From NCBI RefSeq assembly GCF_008711325.1, contig NZ_VXDB01000026.1:1-55273 (forward strand): DNA of 55,273 nucleotides. The letters run 5' to 3'. The notes under the pieces are model-generated. The model made no database searches, was not told the DNA's origin, and saw only the letters and a list, made by a program, of their open reading frames with translations. Each line of letters starts with the position of its first letter. Position 1 is the stretch's first letter. Shown here one piece after another: positions 1 to 8,217 of this stretch. A program made the translations under genes and the position numbers. Origin of the DNA: Roseibium sediminis. Lineage in GTDB: Bacteria > Pseudomonadota > Alphaproteobacteria > Rhizobiales > Stappiaceae.

Positions 1-12
1 ATCAAACTTTCT

Positions 13-48
13 CAAAAACAAACAAAAATACCCTGTGAACAACACGGG
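13..48 (-). terminator. Intrinsic terminator of the bio/thiolase operon
   Basis: Read on the minus strand, a short stem (CCCGTG/CAC-GGG with one bulged base, plus strand 31-48) is followed by a long T-rich tract (plus-strand 13-30). It lies about 65 nt beyond the thiolase stop, where the five-gene operon should end. A second small stem (CCCAT at 65-69 with ATGGG at 77-81) lies between. Nothing else is visible in bases 1-114. Confidence 0.55.
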
Positions 49-114
49 ACAAAAGTAGGAAACACCCATGATAACAATGGGATAACAAGGGAAATGAGGA
101 CTTTTGACCCTCAC

Positions 115-1305
115 CTAGGCAAGGTTGACAGGGGCGAAAACGGCCGCAGTCCCCAATCCCCCTGCGGCAGCAATCAGGGCCAACCCCCGTCGTTTCAAGC
201 CAGCCCGATCAGTCCTCTTTGCGGTCGGCTCTCGGACGAGGTCGGCAAAGAGCCGAACCACGAGAATAGTGCCAGACGCCCCGATCGGATGACCACGAGA
301 TAGGGCGCCGCCTCTCGCGTTGACGATCTTCAAGTCGAGGTCGAGGTCATGCACCGTGGCAAGTGCCTGGCTTGCATAGGCTTCCATCACCTCAACGTTG
401 GTAAGACCCAGTTTCATATCCGGATGGCTTTGAATAAGCCGTCTCGCTGCGCGAATGGGGGCAATTGCCGGGCTTCCGGTTTCGCCACCTACCGAGAGGG
501 CTGCCTCAAGGGCGAGCACATGCGTATTCTTGTGCGCAATGGCAAAATCGCGCGAAGTGACCAGTACTGCTGCGGCCGCATCGGCTTCCACCGCGGTTGT
601 TGCCGCATTCACGGCATAGGGCTTTTCCCCCGCAACGACCGGAGCCCGCAACGCCGTTCGCATGTTCAGTGTACGGGTGAACTCGTCGCGGAAGACAGTT
701 CCCTCGTTCATGGGCACGATTTCCCGTCGGAGGATTTCGAGGTTTGCCTGATCAAGGGCCTTTTCATGGCTCGTCACCGCGAATGCGGCTTGCTGTTCCA
801 GATCAAAGCCTCTTTCGGCTGCCAGCATCGCCGCGGCTTCTGCAAGATCCGGATCCGCATAGGGCGGAGGAGCAAAGGGCGGGCGGGTGTATGCAATCGG
901 TTCCTGCCCCTTCACGTCCGGGCGATGCATCCGCACCGGAGACCGGCTGAAACTTTCCATTCCCCCGGCAAGGACACACTGCGCCGCGCCGCTCTCCACC
1001 AATCGCGCTGCGTGGATGATCGCATCCAGACCGGAACAGCATTGGGTGTCGATCGTCATTGCCGGAACCGAGACAGGCAGGCCTGCCCTCAGAGCCGCCA
1101 ATCGGGCCGGATTGCCGCCGCCATAGAGCGCGTTGCCCATGACAACAGTATCGACCGCTTCTGAAGAGACGCCAGCATCTTCAAGAACCGAAGTGAACAC
1201 GGGCGCTGCAAGTTCATCAGCCTGAAATCTGGAAAGAGCTCCCCCGCGAGGGGCAACCGCGGTCCTGCGGGCTGCGCATATGACTGCCTGTTGGCTGCTG
1301 GTCAC
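115..1305 (-). CDS. Thiolase-family acyltransferase (YhfS-like), lacks C-terminal Cys
   Basis: A 396-residue thiolase-superfamily protein of normal family length. The nucleophilic cysteine is in the motif DTQCCSGLDA (about C89) and the His motif is SRGHPIGASG. The C-terminal motif that normally reads CxGGG reads AAAGG here (about residues 379-383), so the second catalytic cysteine, the acid/base in Claisen thiolases, is replaced by Ala. Its start overlaps the stop of the upstream acyl-CoA ligase by 4 nt (ATGA), so the two are translationally coupled. It is the last gene of an operon that begins with the biotin transporter BioMNY. Bacillus subtilis has a similar linkage of a BioY paralogue, an acyl-CoA ligase and a thiolase (yhfU-yhfT-yhfS), which suggests a role in biotin-precursor or acyl-CoA salvage. 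That role is inference. A plain acetyl-CoA C-acetyltransferase is less likely given the missing Cys. Confidence 0.85.
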   Translation of the reverse strand: MTSSQQAVICAARRTAVAPRGGALSRFQADELAAPVFTSVLEDAGVSSEAVDTVVMGNALYGGGNPARLAALRAGLPVSVPAMTIDTQCCSGLDAIIHAARLVESGAAQCVLAGGMESFSRSPVRMHRPDVKGQEPIAYTRPPFAPPPYADPDLAEAAAMLAAERGFDLEQQAAFAVTSHEKALDQANLEILRREIVPMNEGTVFRDEFTRTLNMRTALRAPVVAGEKPYAVNAATTAVEADAAAAVLVTSRDFAIAHKNTHVLALEAALSVGGETGSPAIAPIRAARRLIQSHPDMKLGLTNVEVMEAYASQALATVHDLDLDLKIVNARGGALSRGHPIGASGTILVVRLFADLVREPTAKRTDRAGLKRRGLALIAAAGGLGTAAVFAPVNLA

Positions 1306-2723
1306 TGTCGCTCTTCTCCCTTGCTCCCCTCAAGCAGACTTTGCCTGATCTTCACCAGATCGGTTTTGCCGCCTGCTGTCAAAGGCCAGGCCCGCCAGAC
1401 ATGAATGTCACGCGGGGAATAGGCGCGCCCAAGCCGGGCGACACAGGTCTGATAAAGCTGCTCCGGCGACGGATGCATGCCCGCTGCCGGATGAACCACC
1501 GCAACGAGTCGCTCTCCACGGGCCGCGTCGGGCAAGCCGAAGACGGCCGCATTTGCAACATCCGGCACCTCTTCCAGAACACGCTCAACTTCTTCGGGAT
1601 AGATATTCAGACCACCCGAGATGATCATTCGATTTTCTCTTCCAGTCAGAAACAGAAAACCACGCTCATCCAGATAGCCGTGGTCGCCGACCGTCAACCA
1701 GCCGTCTCTCCTCCTTGTATCCGGGCCTTCACCACAGACATAGCCCTTGAAGTGAAGCGGGCTCTTCGCCCAGATGCGCCCCGTCTTTCCTGCAGGCAGC
1801 GGCGGCCCATCCGGGTCACCAATGCGCAACTGCACCCCTGCAACAGGCCGTCCGACCGAGCCGTCCGGCGGCGTCTCATGAGGATGCAGAACGGTCAGGA
1901 AACTCGTTTCGGAAGCTCCATAGAATTCGGCGAGGTTTGCCTGCGGGAAAATGGCGGACATCCTGCGGCGCTCTTCAGCAGGCCATTTGGCGCCGCTGGC
2001 CATGACGAGACGCAAACTGGAAACTGGTTGCCGTCTTTCCAGAACAGACGACACATAATGCAGCTGGGTCGGGGTTGCATAAAGCGCGGTTATGGCACCG
2101 GAGGCCAAGCTGCTTGCGACGACCTTGGGATCAAATCCATCCAGCACCGTTACACGAGCGCCGACATGAAGCGCATGCACCGCCCCGTATAAATGCAGTG
2201 AGTGCTGCAGGCTTCCCACGATCAGCACGTGATCACCCGCGCCAATGCCGAACTCCGCCTCGGTGACATCGAAGCTTTTCAGCCAAGACCCATGCGTGCG
2301 CTCAAAGCCCTTCGGCATCCCGGTAGAGCCGGAAGTAAAGCCGATATAGAAGGGTGTATCTTCTGTTGGCCGGGACGGAGTCCGCGCGGGACCACTCTTG
2401 ACCGTCGTGTTCGATGACAGAATTCGAGCCGGGCAGGTTCGCTCCTCGATGGCCCATCTGCGCTCGGCGGGCCAACCGGGGTCATACACCATTGCCACAT
2501 GACCGATTCGGGCAACGGCGAGGAAGTCGATCAGGAGGTTCGCGGGATCTCGGCTGCAAAGAGCAATCCGAGACCGCTCGCCCAAGTCCGATACGCATTC
2601 TTCCCGCTTCAGAACAGCCGCTTCAAGCTCGCCCCAAGAGATTGTTCGCCCTGAAAACGTCAACGCCGACCCAAAAGGTCGGCGTTGTGCGTGTTGGTTC
2701 AGTGTATCACCAACAAATGCCAT
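1302..2723 (-). CDS. Acyl-CoA synthetase, AMP-forming (YhfT-like)
   Basis: A 473-residue member of the ANL superfamily that should activate a carboxylic acid to its CoA thioester through an acyl-adenylate. The P-loop-like A3 motif (FTSGSTGMPKG, about 129-139), the A5-type motif EFYGASETS, the A7 motif VGDHGYLD, the hinge region TGRENRMI and the C-terminal catalytic lysine region AGGKTDLVK (about 457) are all present, so it should be active. It is shorter at the N-terminus than typical 510-550 residue ligases. I place the start at MAFVGDTL (2723), 7 nt after the bioY stop, rather than at an ATG further upstream that would overlap bioY. The substrate is unknown; the company of bioY suggests a pimelate-like acid or fatty acid (inference). 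Confidence 0.88.
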   Translation of the reverse strand: MAFVGDTLNQHAQRRPFGSALTFSGRTISWGELEAAVLKREECVSDLGERSRIALCSRDPANLLIDFLAVARIGHVAMVYDPGWPAERRWAIEERTCPARILSSNTTVKSGPARTPSRPTEDTPFYIGFTSGSTGMPKGFERTHGSWLKSFDVTEAEFGIGAGDHVLIVGSLQHSLHLYGAVHALHVGARVTVLDGFDPKVVASSLASGAITALYATPTQLHYVSSVLERRQPVSSLRLVMASGAKWPAEERRRMSAIFPQANLAEFYGASETSFLTVLHPHETPPDGSVGRPVAGVQLRIGDPDGPPLPAGKTGRIWAKSPLHFKGYVCGEGPDTRRRDGWLTVGDHGYLDERGFLFLTGRENRMIISGGLNIYPEEVERVLEEVPDVANAAVFGLPDAARGERLVAVVHPAAGMHPSPEQLYQTCVARLGRAYSPRDIHVWRAWPLTAGGKTDLVKIRQSLLEGSKGEERQ

Positions 2724-2730
2724 GGTGGCT

Positions 2731-3285
2731 TCACGCTCGGGAAAGCAGGGCCTGAGGCAAGCCGCGGGCAACCGTTTGCGCGACGACTGCCGCAATGATG
2801 ACTTTCACAAAGTCACCCGGCAGATAAACAGCAGTGCCCATCGCAGCCTTGTCGAAGGTCAGGTCCGTCATAGCCACGAGACCGGGGATGCCAAAGCCGT
2901 AGATCACGCCGATACCGCCAACGACGGCAGCAATGACAGCCGCTATCAGCACATTCAGCTGACGAGTTTTCTGCATGATCAGGCCTGCAACAAAGGCACC
3001 GACCGGCCAGCCGATCAGAAAGCCGACAGACGGTGACGCGAAAACGGCAAGGCCGCCACGACCACCGGCCAGAAGCGGGGCGCCCAACGCGACAAGGAAG
3101 AGGAACAGCAGAACAGCAAGGGCTCCACGAACCGGGCCGAGCATGATGCCGGCGAGCATGACGCCGAGAGACTGGGCGGTAATCGGTACGCCGCCGAGAA
3201 AAGGGATCGCGATTGGCGGCAAAAGGCCCAAGGCAGCAATCAAAGCTGCATAGAATGCGACCTGTACCAGGGAACGATCAGACAT
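2731..3285 (-). CDS. bioY: Biotin ECF transporter substrate-binding protein BioY
   Basis: A 184-residue integral membrane S component that binds biotin in energy-coupling-factor transporters. The N-terminal segment with PITAQSLGVMLAG and the following LGPVRGA helix are the BioY signature, and about six hydrophobic helices cover the protein. The start at MSDRSLVQ is chosen because an AAGGA Shine-Dalgarno lies 8 nt before it; an ATG two codons earlier sits too close. It lies 53 nt after bioN and 7 nt before the acyl-CoA ligase. Together with BioN and BioM it forms the three-part BioMNY transporter known from rhizobia and Rhodobacter. Confidence 0.95.
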   Translation of the reverse strand: MSDRSLVQVAFYAALIAALGLLPPIAIPFLGGVPITAQSLGVMLAGIMLGPVRGALAVLLFLFLVALGAPLLAGGRGGLAVFASPSVGFLIGWPVGAFVAGLIMQKTRQLNVLIAAVIAAVVGGIGVIYGFGIPGLVAMTDLTFDKAAMGTAVYLPGDFVKVIIAAVVAQTVARGLPQALLSRA

Positions 3286-3338
3286 ATTCATATTCCTTTT
3301 TTGACCACACCGGGCGGGCGCAAGCACCCGCAGGCTGG

Positions 3339-3953
3339 TCAATCGTTGTTTGACAAACCTTTGCTCCCCCCACGTGCAGTCAGGGCTTCGGCGACATTCT
3401 CGGACATCTTCAATGCCTGAAGTGCCAGCGGTGCGATCAACCGCCAGCTTGAATGCCGACCCGTGCGCGCCCTGAACGCATCTTGCAAGCATCCATATAC
3501 GTTCAGAAGAACGGGTGCAAATCGAATGACGAGGGTGACGGCCAATGCCGGTTTGCGCGGCGATCCTCCAATCCATTTCAGCGGCAGGAAGATGGGATAA
3601 ACCGCGTCGAGCATGTCATCCATACGGGTGGTGACGGACACAAGATTTGCCATCAGCACCATTGCCGTCAGCCGCAGGACAACGCTTACCCCAGTTTCGA
3701 CGGTCCCGGAAATGGCGTGAAGACCCAAAATGAAGACCATCATAAAGCCGAACGGGCGCAGGAGCCGCAGCTGGACCAACCCTTTCGAGCCAAGGCTGGC
3801 GTAAAGGCCGATCACCAGACCCACACAGGTTGCCAGGATCAAAATATCATCGACCGGAAATAGAACTGCACCGCTGACAAGCAGTACCAACAGCTTGAAC
3901 CGGGTCGGCAGGGAATGGAGCCAGCTTGGCCCCGGAATCTGGGCGGCAATCAC
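3339..3953 (-). CDS. bioN: ECF transporter transmembrane coupling protein BioN
   Basis: A 204-residue EcfT-family membrane protein that couples the BioY substrate protein to the BioM ATPase. It has about five hydrophobic segments and two short cytoplasmic A-R-G/T motifs (in AFRARTG and ALTARGG) that in EcfT proteins insert into the ATPase. The start overlaps the bioM stop by 4 nt (ATGA), a clear sign of translational coupling. It is shorter than group-II EcfT proteins (about 265 residues), as usual for dedicated biotin systems. Confidence 0.92.
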   Translation of the reverse strand: MIAAQIPGPSWLHSLPTRFKLLVLLVSGAVLFPVDDILILATCVGLVIGLYASLGSKGLVQLRLLRPFGFMMVFILGLHAISGTVETGVSVVLRLTAMVLMANLVSVTTRMDDMLDAVYPIFLPLKWIGGSPRKPALAVTLVIRFAPVLLNVYGCLQDAFRARTGRHSSWRLIAPLALQALKMSENVAEALTARGGSKGLSNND

Positions 3954-4729
3954 AGCGCATGGGCTCCGGTCTCGGCCTTTGCAGCCCGCCGATCAAGGTC
4001 CGCGGCATAGGCAGGCAACACATCGCCCGGCACGCTGTCCATCCTGATCTTGCCATCCTCCAGCCAGAGAACCCTATCAAAATCGGCGAGCGTAGACAGG
4101 TCATGGGAGATCATGACCAGCCTCTGCTCAACGCTCTTGAGCTTCTTCAGGATCAGGCGAGACGCCAAACCGTCCAGACTGGTCAGGGGCTCATCAAGCA
4201 CGAGGATCTGCGGCTCCATGACCAGAATTGCCAGAATGCAGATGAGCTGTTTCTGGCCTTCCGACAGAGAGGCGAACGGCAATTCCGCAAGTCGATCGCA
4301 ATCGTGCAGTTTCAAAAAGGCGCGCGCTCCCTTTCGGGCGTCCTTTTTGTCAAAGCCGATCTGGGTAAGGCCAAAGGCGATCTCTTCCTCGACAGTCGGG
4401 AAAATGGCCTGATGATCCGGATTTTGGAAAACAAAACCGACATGCCTCGGCAGATCGGGGGCGACCTCGGTCGTGGCGGCACCAAAAATGCGAACCGTGC
4501 CGCTGTCGGGGAAGCGCAACCCGTTCAACAGGCGAACCAGACTGCTTTTGCCCGATCCGTTCAACCCGATGAGTCCAACCCGGCGCTCCTGCAGTTCAAC
4601 AGACACATCGTCCAGAACCGTCCGATCGCCCAGTTTCAAGCTGACATTTTCCAAAGACGCGTAGGTCGCGGCGGACAGGTCAAACCTGTGTTCAGGACGA
4701 GATGCGTGCTTTTTTGACCAAAATGCCAT
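3950..4729 (-). CDS. bioM: Biotin ECF transporter ATPase BioM
   Basis: An ABC ATPase (EcfA family), 259 residues from the chosen start MAFWSKKH. Walker A is GLNGSGKS (about 55-62), the signature is LSEGQKQ (SEGQ instead of the common SGGQ), and Walker B with its catalytic Glu is ILVLDEP, followed by the D-loop and HDLSTL switch. An upstream ATG would add 34 residues without similarity to the family, so the shorter start is preferred, although its Shine-Dalgarno is weak. First gene of bioMNY-ligase-thiolase, 109 nt after the MocR gene. That gap can pair GGCAGG (4782-4787) with CCTGCC (4834-4839) around a GGTG/CACC stem; I see no known riboswitch or BioR box. Confidence 0.92.
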   Translation of the reverse strand: MAFWSKKHASRPEHRFDLSAATYASLENVSLKLGDRTVLDDVSVELQERRVGLIGLNGSGKSSLVRLLNGLRFPDSGTVRIFGAATTEVAPDLPRHVGFVFQNPDHQAIFPTVEEEIAFGLTQIGFDKKDARKGARAFLKLHDCDRLAELPFASLSEGQKQLICILAILVMEPQILVLDEPLTSLDGLASRLILKKLKSVEQRLVMISHDLSTLADFDRVLWLEDGKIRMDSVPGDVLPAYAADLDRRAAKAETGAHAL

Positions 4730-4838
4730 TCCGCCAGCCTGCTGCTGCCAACCCAAGCCACTTTCCACCCGAAGGCACAAGGGCAGGTGCTTATCACCGG
4801 CTTTGGTGCAGCTGTCAAAGGAAAGACCCAAATCCTGC

Positions 4839-6245
4839 CTAGCCGACGGGATCCCGCCTAAGGGGCTGACTGTCGACAGGGGCTAGCGCTCTGGCAACAA
4901 TCCCGAGGGCATCCGCGAAGGCTGCATCGCCTGCTATCGAACCAAGTGTGAGGCGCAGATAGGGAGCCCCACCAAGCTGGTTCGGCTGGAAATGCCTTGC
5001 GGACAAGATTTTCACGCCCTGTGCATCCAGCCCTGTTTCCAGCATGACCGCGTCGAGGCCTTCGGGAACCTTCAGCCAGACAAACACCTTTTCCGGCCCA
5101 CCGGTGACAGCTTCTTCGCCGAGCATGTCCAAGACCAGCTGGTAACGGTTTGCATTGGCCCGTTTCTTTGCGGTTATGGTCTTTTCCAATGACCCGTCAC
5201 GCACCCATCCGGAAATCAGCTCGGCAGTGATGGGTGATGCCATCCAGGTGCTTTCCCCGATCAGGTTGCGTACGTCGCCGGCATATTTGTCCGGCACATG
5301 CACAAAGCCGATCCGGCTACCGGGAGAGATCACCTTCGAAATACTGGCAATTGACGCCGTTCTTTCTGGTGCCAACTCGCCAAAGGCTGCGCCCCTTTCC
5401 GCAACAAACGGGGTGTAGGGATCATCCTCGATGATCTTCAACCCATGAAGGCGCGCGACCTCCACCAATGACAACCGCTCTTCCAGGCTCATCGTGTGGG
5501 TCGTCGGGTTCTGCATGTTCGGCATCACGAACACGCCCTTGACACCATGTTGGCGGGACGCAGCTGCGAGCGCATCCGCGTCCATTGCTCCCATTTGACC
5601 GTTATCCCGCCGTGCTGGAACGGGCACCAGTCGGAGGCCGAGATTGGGCGCAGAATGAATGATCGAGGGATAGGTGAACGCATCGACCGCAACCGCATCC
5701 CCTGGCCGAAACAAGGCCTGAAGCAGGATCTGGATTCCGTGCTGCGCCCCGCAGGTCAGCGCCACACGGGCCGGATCGGCCTTGAGCCCGTAATAGGAAA
5801 AGAGAAGCGCTCCAGTTTCACGATGTGACCGCAATCCCTCAGATGGGACAAACCCGTTCAAACGCTCGATACCCGGCGTTCGTGACAGGCGAACCAGTCC
5901 GCTGGACAGGTTGGGATTGAGGTGCGGATAGGCAAAATTGCGAGCAAGATCGAATGCCTCGGCTTCCCCTTCTTTGGGAACCAAGGGCGAAATTGGGGTG
6001 CCGACCGGCGCTACAAAGGTTCCGCGGCCGGTTTCACCCCGCAGCAAGCGCCGTCTTTCCGCCTCCGTATAGGCCCGGGTGACCGTGCCCAAGGTTACGC
6101 CAAGCTGATAGGCCAGTTCCCGCTGGGGCGGCAACCGGTCGCCAACTGCCAAAACGCCCGCCTTAATGTCTGCCTCGATCGCATCCGCAATGGCGAGGTA
6201 GATTGGGCTGTTCGAGGTTTCGAGTGTGGGAACCCATATTGTCAT
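4839..6245 (-). CDS. MocR-type PLP-dependent GntR regulator
   Basis: A 468-residue fusion of a GntR winged helix (about 10-78, with LPPQRELAYQLGV and TVTRAY) and a class I aminotransferase-like domain (about 100-460). The PLP lysine is K304 in SISKVISPGSR, and the upstream DDPY motif (about 274-277) is present. Such regulators bind PLP and often a small amine or amino acid as effector. It is divergent from a LysE-family exporter, and the shared 87-nt gap contains a perfect inverted repeat, so the exporter is the likely target. It also lies 109 nt upstream of bioM on the same strand, so effects on the biotin operon are possible but not shown. Confidence 0.92.
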   Translation of the reverse strand: MTIWVPTLETSNSPIYLAIADAIEADIKAGVLAVGDRLPPQRELAYQLGVTLGTVTRAYTEAERRRLLRGETGRGTFVAPVGTPISPLVPKEGEAEAFDLARNFAYPHLNPNLSSGLVRLSRTPGIERLNGFVPSEGLRSHRETGALLFSYYGLKADPARVALTCGAQHGIQILLQALFRPGDAVAVDAFTYPSIIHSAPNLGLRLVPVPARRDNGQMGAMDADALAAASRQHGVKGVFVMPNMQNPTTHTMSLEERLSLVEVARLHGLKIIEDDPYTPFVAERGAAFGELAPERTASIASISKVISPGSRIGFVHVPDKYAGDVRNLIGESTWMASPITAELISGWVRDGSLEKTITAKKRANANRYQLVLDMLGEEAVTGGPEKVFVWLKVPEGLDAVMLETGLDAQGVKILSARHFQPNQLGGAPYLRLTLGSIAGDAAFADALGIVARALAPVDSQPLRRDPVG

Positions 6246-6267
6246 GGGAACAATGTTATCATTGACG

Positions 6268-6319
6268 GATACAATTTTGCAATTCTATCGTGACTTCACG
6301 AAATTGTATCGATTGTATC
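6268..6319. promoter_or_regulatory. Inverted/direct repeat operator between MocR and LysE genes
   Basis: GATACAATTT at 6268-6277 is the exact reverse complement of AAATTGTATC at 6301-6310. A second half-site ATTGTATC follows at 6312-6319 as a direct repeat with 9-bp spacing, and a degenerate one (ATTCTATC) lies at 6282-6289. Arrays of spaced half-sites are typical of MocR targets. The position, 23 nt after the MocR start and 13 nt before the LysE start, suits control of both promoters. Confidence 0.65.
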
Positions 6320-6332
6320 ACGAGCTTATCTC

Positions 6333-6932
6333 ATGGATCTGTCTACCCTTGCTGCATTTGCGCTGTTCGTCGCCATCATGACCGGCACTCCGGGACCGGG
6401 AAACCTGACTTTCATGGCGATTGGTGCCGCATCGGGCTATCGGACTGCCTTTCCGGTGATCGTCGCCTCCCAGATCGGCTCCATCGTCTTGAACATGAGT
6501 GTGGCCTATGGTCTGGGCGGCCTGATGGCCGGAGGGGGCCCGATTGTCACCGCCTTCAAGGCCCTGAGCCTTGCCTATATGGCCTATCTGGCCTGGCGAA
6601 TTGTCTCCATGAGCGTGAAGCCGAAGGGTGACGTGACACCACCGACTTTCTGGGAAGGTCTGCTGATCCATCCCCTGAGCCCGAAGACCTGGGCCATGAG
6701 CCTGACCGCCTACACCACTTTCTTTGCCGGGAACGGGCTCGGTCTCACAGAGAACGCATTGCTTCTGACCAGTGGATTTGTCTTTGGCGGCATGATCTCC
6801 CACTCCCTGTGGGCCTTGATCGGCGTGTCCATCCTGGGGTTGATCGGTGACGGCCCGGCCATGCGGGTCATCACCGTCCTGATGGCCGCTGCCATGCTGG
6901 CGGCGACCCTTTGGGCGATGGTGCTGTCTTGA
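6333..6932 (+). CDS. LysE/RhtB-family amino acid exporter
   Basis: A 199-residue inner-membrane protein of the usual LysE/RhtB length (about 200). The N-terminal motif TPGPGNLTF (about 18-26) is the hallmark of the family, and about six hydrophobic helices follow. It likely exports an amino acid or related metabolite. It is divergent from a MocR regulator and carries the repeat array just upstream of its start, a common regulator-exporter pair. The substrate cannot be read from the sequence. The Shine-Dalgarno is weak. Confidence 0.9.
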   Translation: MDLSTLAAFALFVAIMTGTPGPGNLTFMAIGAASGYRTAFPVIVASQIGSIVLNMSVAYGLGGLMAGGGPIVTAFKALSLAYMAYLAWRIVSMSVKPKGDVTPPTFWEGLLIHPLSPKTWAMSLTAYTTFFAGNGLGLTENALLLTSGFVFGGMISHSLWALIGVSILGLIGDGPAMRVITVLMAAAMLAATLWAMVLS

Positions 6933-6953
6933 ACCTGCCCAAAGCACAATGCG

Positions 6954-7193
6954 TCACTTGTTGATCAGGTCGATTTCACGGCGCCACCTGGCCTCAAAAC
7001 TGTCGCTTTGCTCGCGCACAGAACCACAGCCAATATCCTCGAGCAGATGAGTGTCCAGATGCGAAAGGCTGATGCGGGTCCGTTTGGCTTGAGCGCGCGA
7101 TCTGAAGTGCAGTCGGGCTGCTGACCACAAGGCCTGCAGGAACATGGATAAGCGAGATTGTTGCCTTGCTTCACAGCGATTTCTTGCGGACAT
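6954..7193 (-). CDS. DUF1127 domain small protein
   Basis: A 79-residue basic protein. The C-terminal half holds the DUF1127 (YjiS-like) pattern SHLDTHLLEDIGCG (about 44-57), normally L-x3-D-x2-L-x-D-I-G. An AAAGGAG Shine-Dalgarno lies 8 nt before the ATG. In other alphaproteobacteria small DUF1127 proteins affect RNA turnover and phosphate or carbon uptake. Genes of this type are often found beside a divergent GcvA-like LysR regulator, as here. It is convergent with the LysE gene. Confidence 0.8.
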   Translation of the reverse strand: MSARNRCEARQQSRLSMFLQALWSAARLHFRSRAQAKRTRISLSHLDTHLLEDIGCGSVREQSDSFEARWRREIDLINK

Positions 7194-7263
7194 GTTCGAT
7201 CTCCTTTTTTCAAAAGAGATATTTCCGCTGACGAGCTTGTTTTACCAACGAAATCTCAGCTAT

Positions 7264-7288
7264 CATGCATAAGGGAGACTTATGCATG
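7264..7288. promoter_or_regulatory. LysR box / hairpin over the ribosome-binding site and start
   Basis: CATGCATAAG (7264-7273) and CTTATGCATG (7279-7288) form a perfect 10-bp inverted repeat with a 5-nt loop. Its core fits T-N11-A (T7270 to A7282), the LysR-type binding motif. The 3' arm contains the ATG at 7286 and the loop carries the GGAG of the Shine-Dalgarno. It could be an autoregulatory DNA site, an mRNA hairpin hiding the start, or both. Confidence 0.6.
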
Positions 7289-8215
7289 AGTTATGATCCA
7301 CTGCCGCCGGTGCTTGCGGTTCGCGCTTTTGAATCTGTCAGTCGCCACCTTAGCTTCACCAAAGCCGGGGACGAGCTTGGCAAGACGCAGGCAGCCGTCA
7401 GCTACCAGATCAAGGTTCTGGAGGATCGACTTGGTTTTCCTGTCTTTGTGCGCAAGGCGCGGAAGATTGAACTTACCGACAAGGGCATGAACCTCGCATC
7501 GAAGGTGATTGGGGCCTTCAGCGACCTGCGCTCGGCCTTTGCCGAGATCCGCGAAGAAAACGACACTCAACTGGTGATCGGCTGCAATGCGACCTTTGCC
7601 TCCCGATGGCTTGCCGCGCGGCTGTTCGATTTTCAGATCGCCAACCCGGACCTCGCCATACGGATCATACCGACGGACAACAAAGATCAATACAGCCGGG
7701 GTGACCGGGATATCACTATTTCCGGCTGCTATGATCCGCCGTCCGACAATGTGCTGCACAGCCTCATTCCGGCAGATTTTACGCCAATGCTCCACCCGTC
7801 ACTGGCGGAAAGCATTGGAGGCATCAACGAACCGGCGGATCTCCTGAAGCTTCCGATCATTGATCCGGCAGACCATTGGTGGCCGCTCTGGTTTGCAAAG
7901 GCAGGTCTTCCGGATCCGGACTTTGCCAACTGGCCCTCGTCGCGGATGGGGTCACAGGGACTGGAGGCAAGCCGCGCTATTGCCGGCAAGGGCGTTGCCA
8001 TCCTCACCCCATTCTTCTACCGGACAGAACTGGAAAGCGGCCAGCTGATCCAGCCATTCGACATCGTGGAAAACGATCCCGGGATGGCATGGCACCTGAG
8101 CTACCCGCCTGAAAACCGCAGCAGCCGCAAGGTTCGCCTGTTTCGCGACTGGATTTTTGCCGAACTTCGCAAGGATGGGCTGGACCTGCCTCAAGTCGGC
8201 GACAAGGCAGCCTGA
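7286..8215 (+). CDS. LysR-family transcriptional regulator (GcvA-like)
   Basis: A 309-residue LysR protein with an N-terminal helix-turn-helix (FTKAGDELGKTQAAVSYQIK, about 24-43) and a periplasmic-binding-protein-like effector domain (about 90-295). The sequence style (LPPVLAVRAFESVSRHLSF) matches the GcvA group. I choose the ATG at 7286, with an AAGGGAG Shine-Dalgarno 8 nt upstream, over an ATG 7 codons earlier that lacks one. It is divergent from the DUF1127 gene, which is the likely target, and has a palindrome over its own start that suggests autoregulation. Confidence 0.9.
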   Translation: MSYDPLPPVLAVRAFESVSRHLSFTKAGDELGKTQAAVSYQIKVLEDRLGFPVFVRKARKIELTDKGMNLASKVIGAFSDLRSAFAEIREENDTQLVIGCNATFASRWLAARLFDFQIANPDLAIRIIPTDNKDQYSRGDRDITISGCYDPPSDNVLHSLIPADFTPMLHPSLAESIGGINEPADLLKLPIIDPADHWWPLWFAKAGLPDPDFANWPSSRMGSQGLEASRAIAGKGVAILTPFFYRTELESGQLIQPFDIVENDPGMAWHLSYPPENRSSRKVRLFRDWIFAELRKDGLDLPQVGDKAA

Positions 8216-8217
8216 GG

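Noticed and set aside
4730..4838. Possible riboswitch in the MocR-bioM gap
   Set aside because: There is some pairing (GGCAGG/CCTGCC and GGTG/CACC), but no cobalamin, TPP or other known riboswitch consensus fits, and no BioR box (TTATCTATAA-like) is visible.
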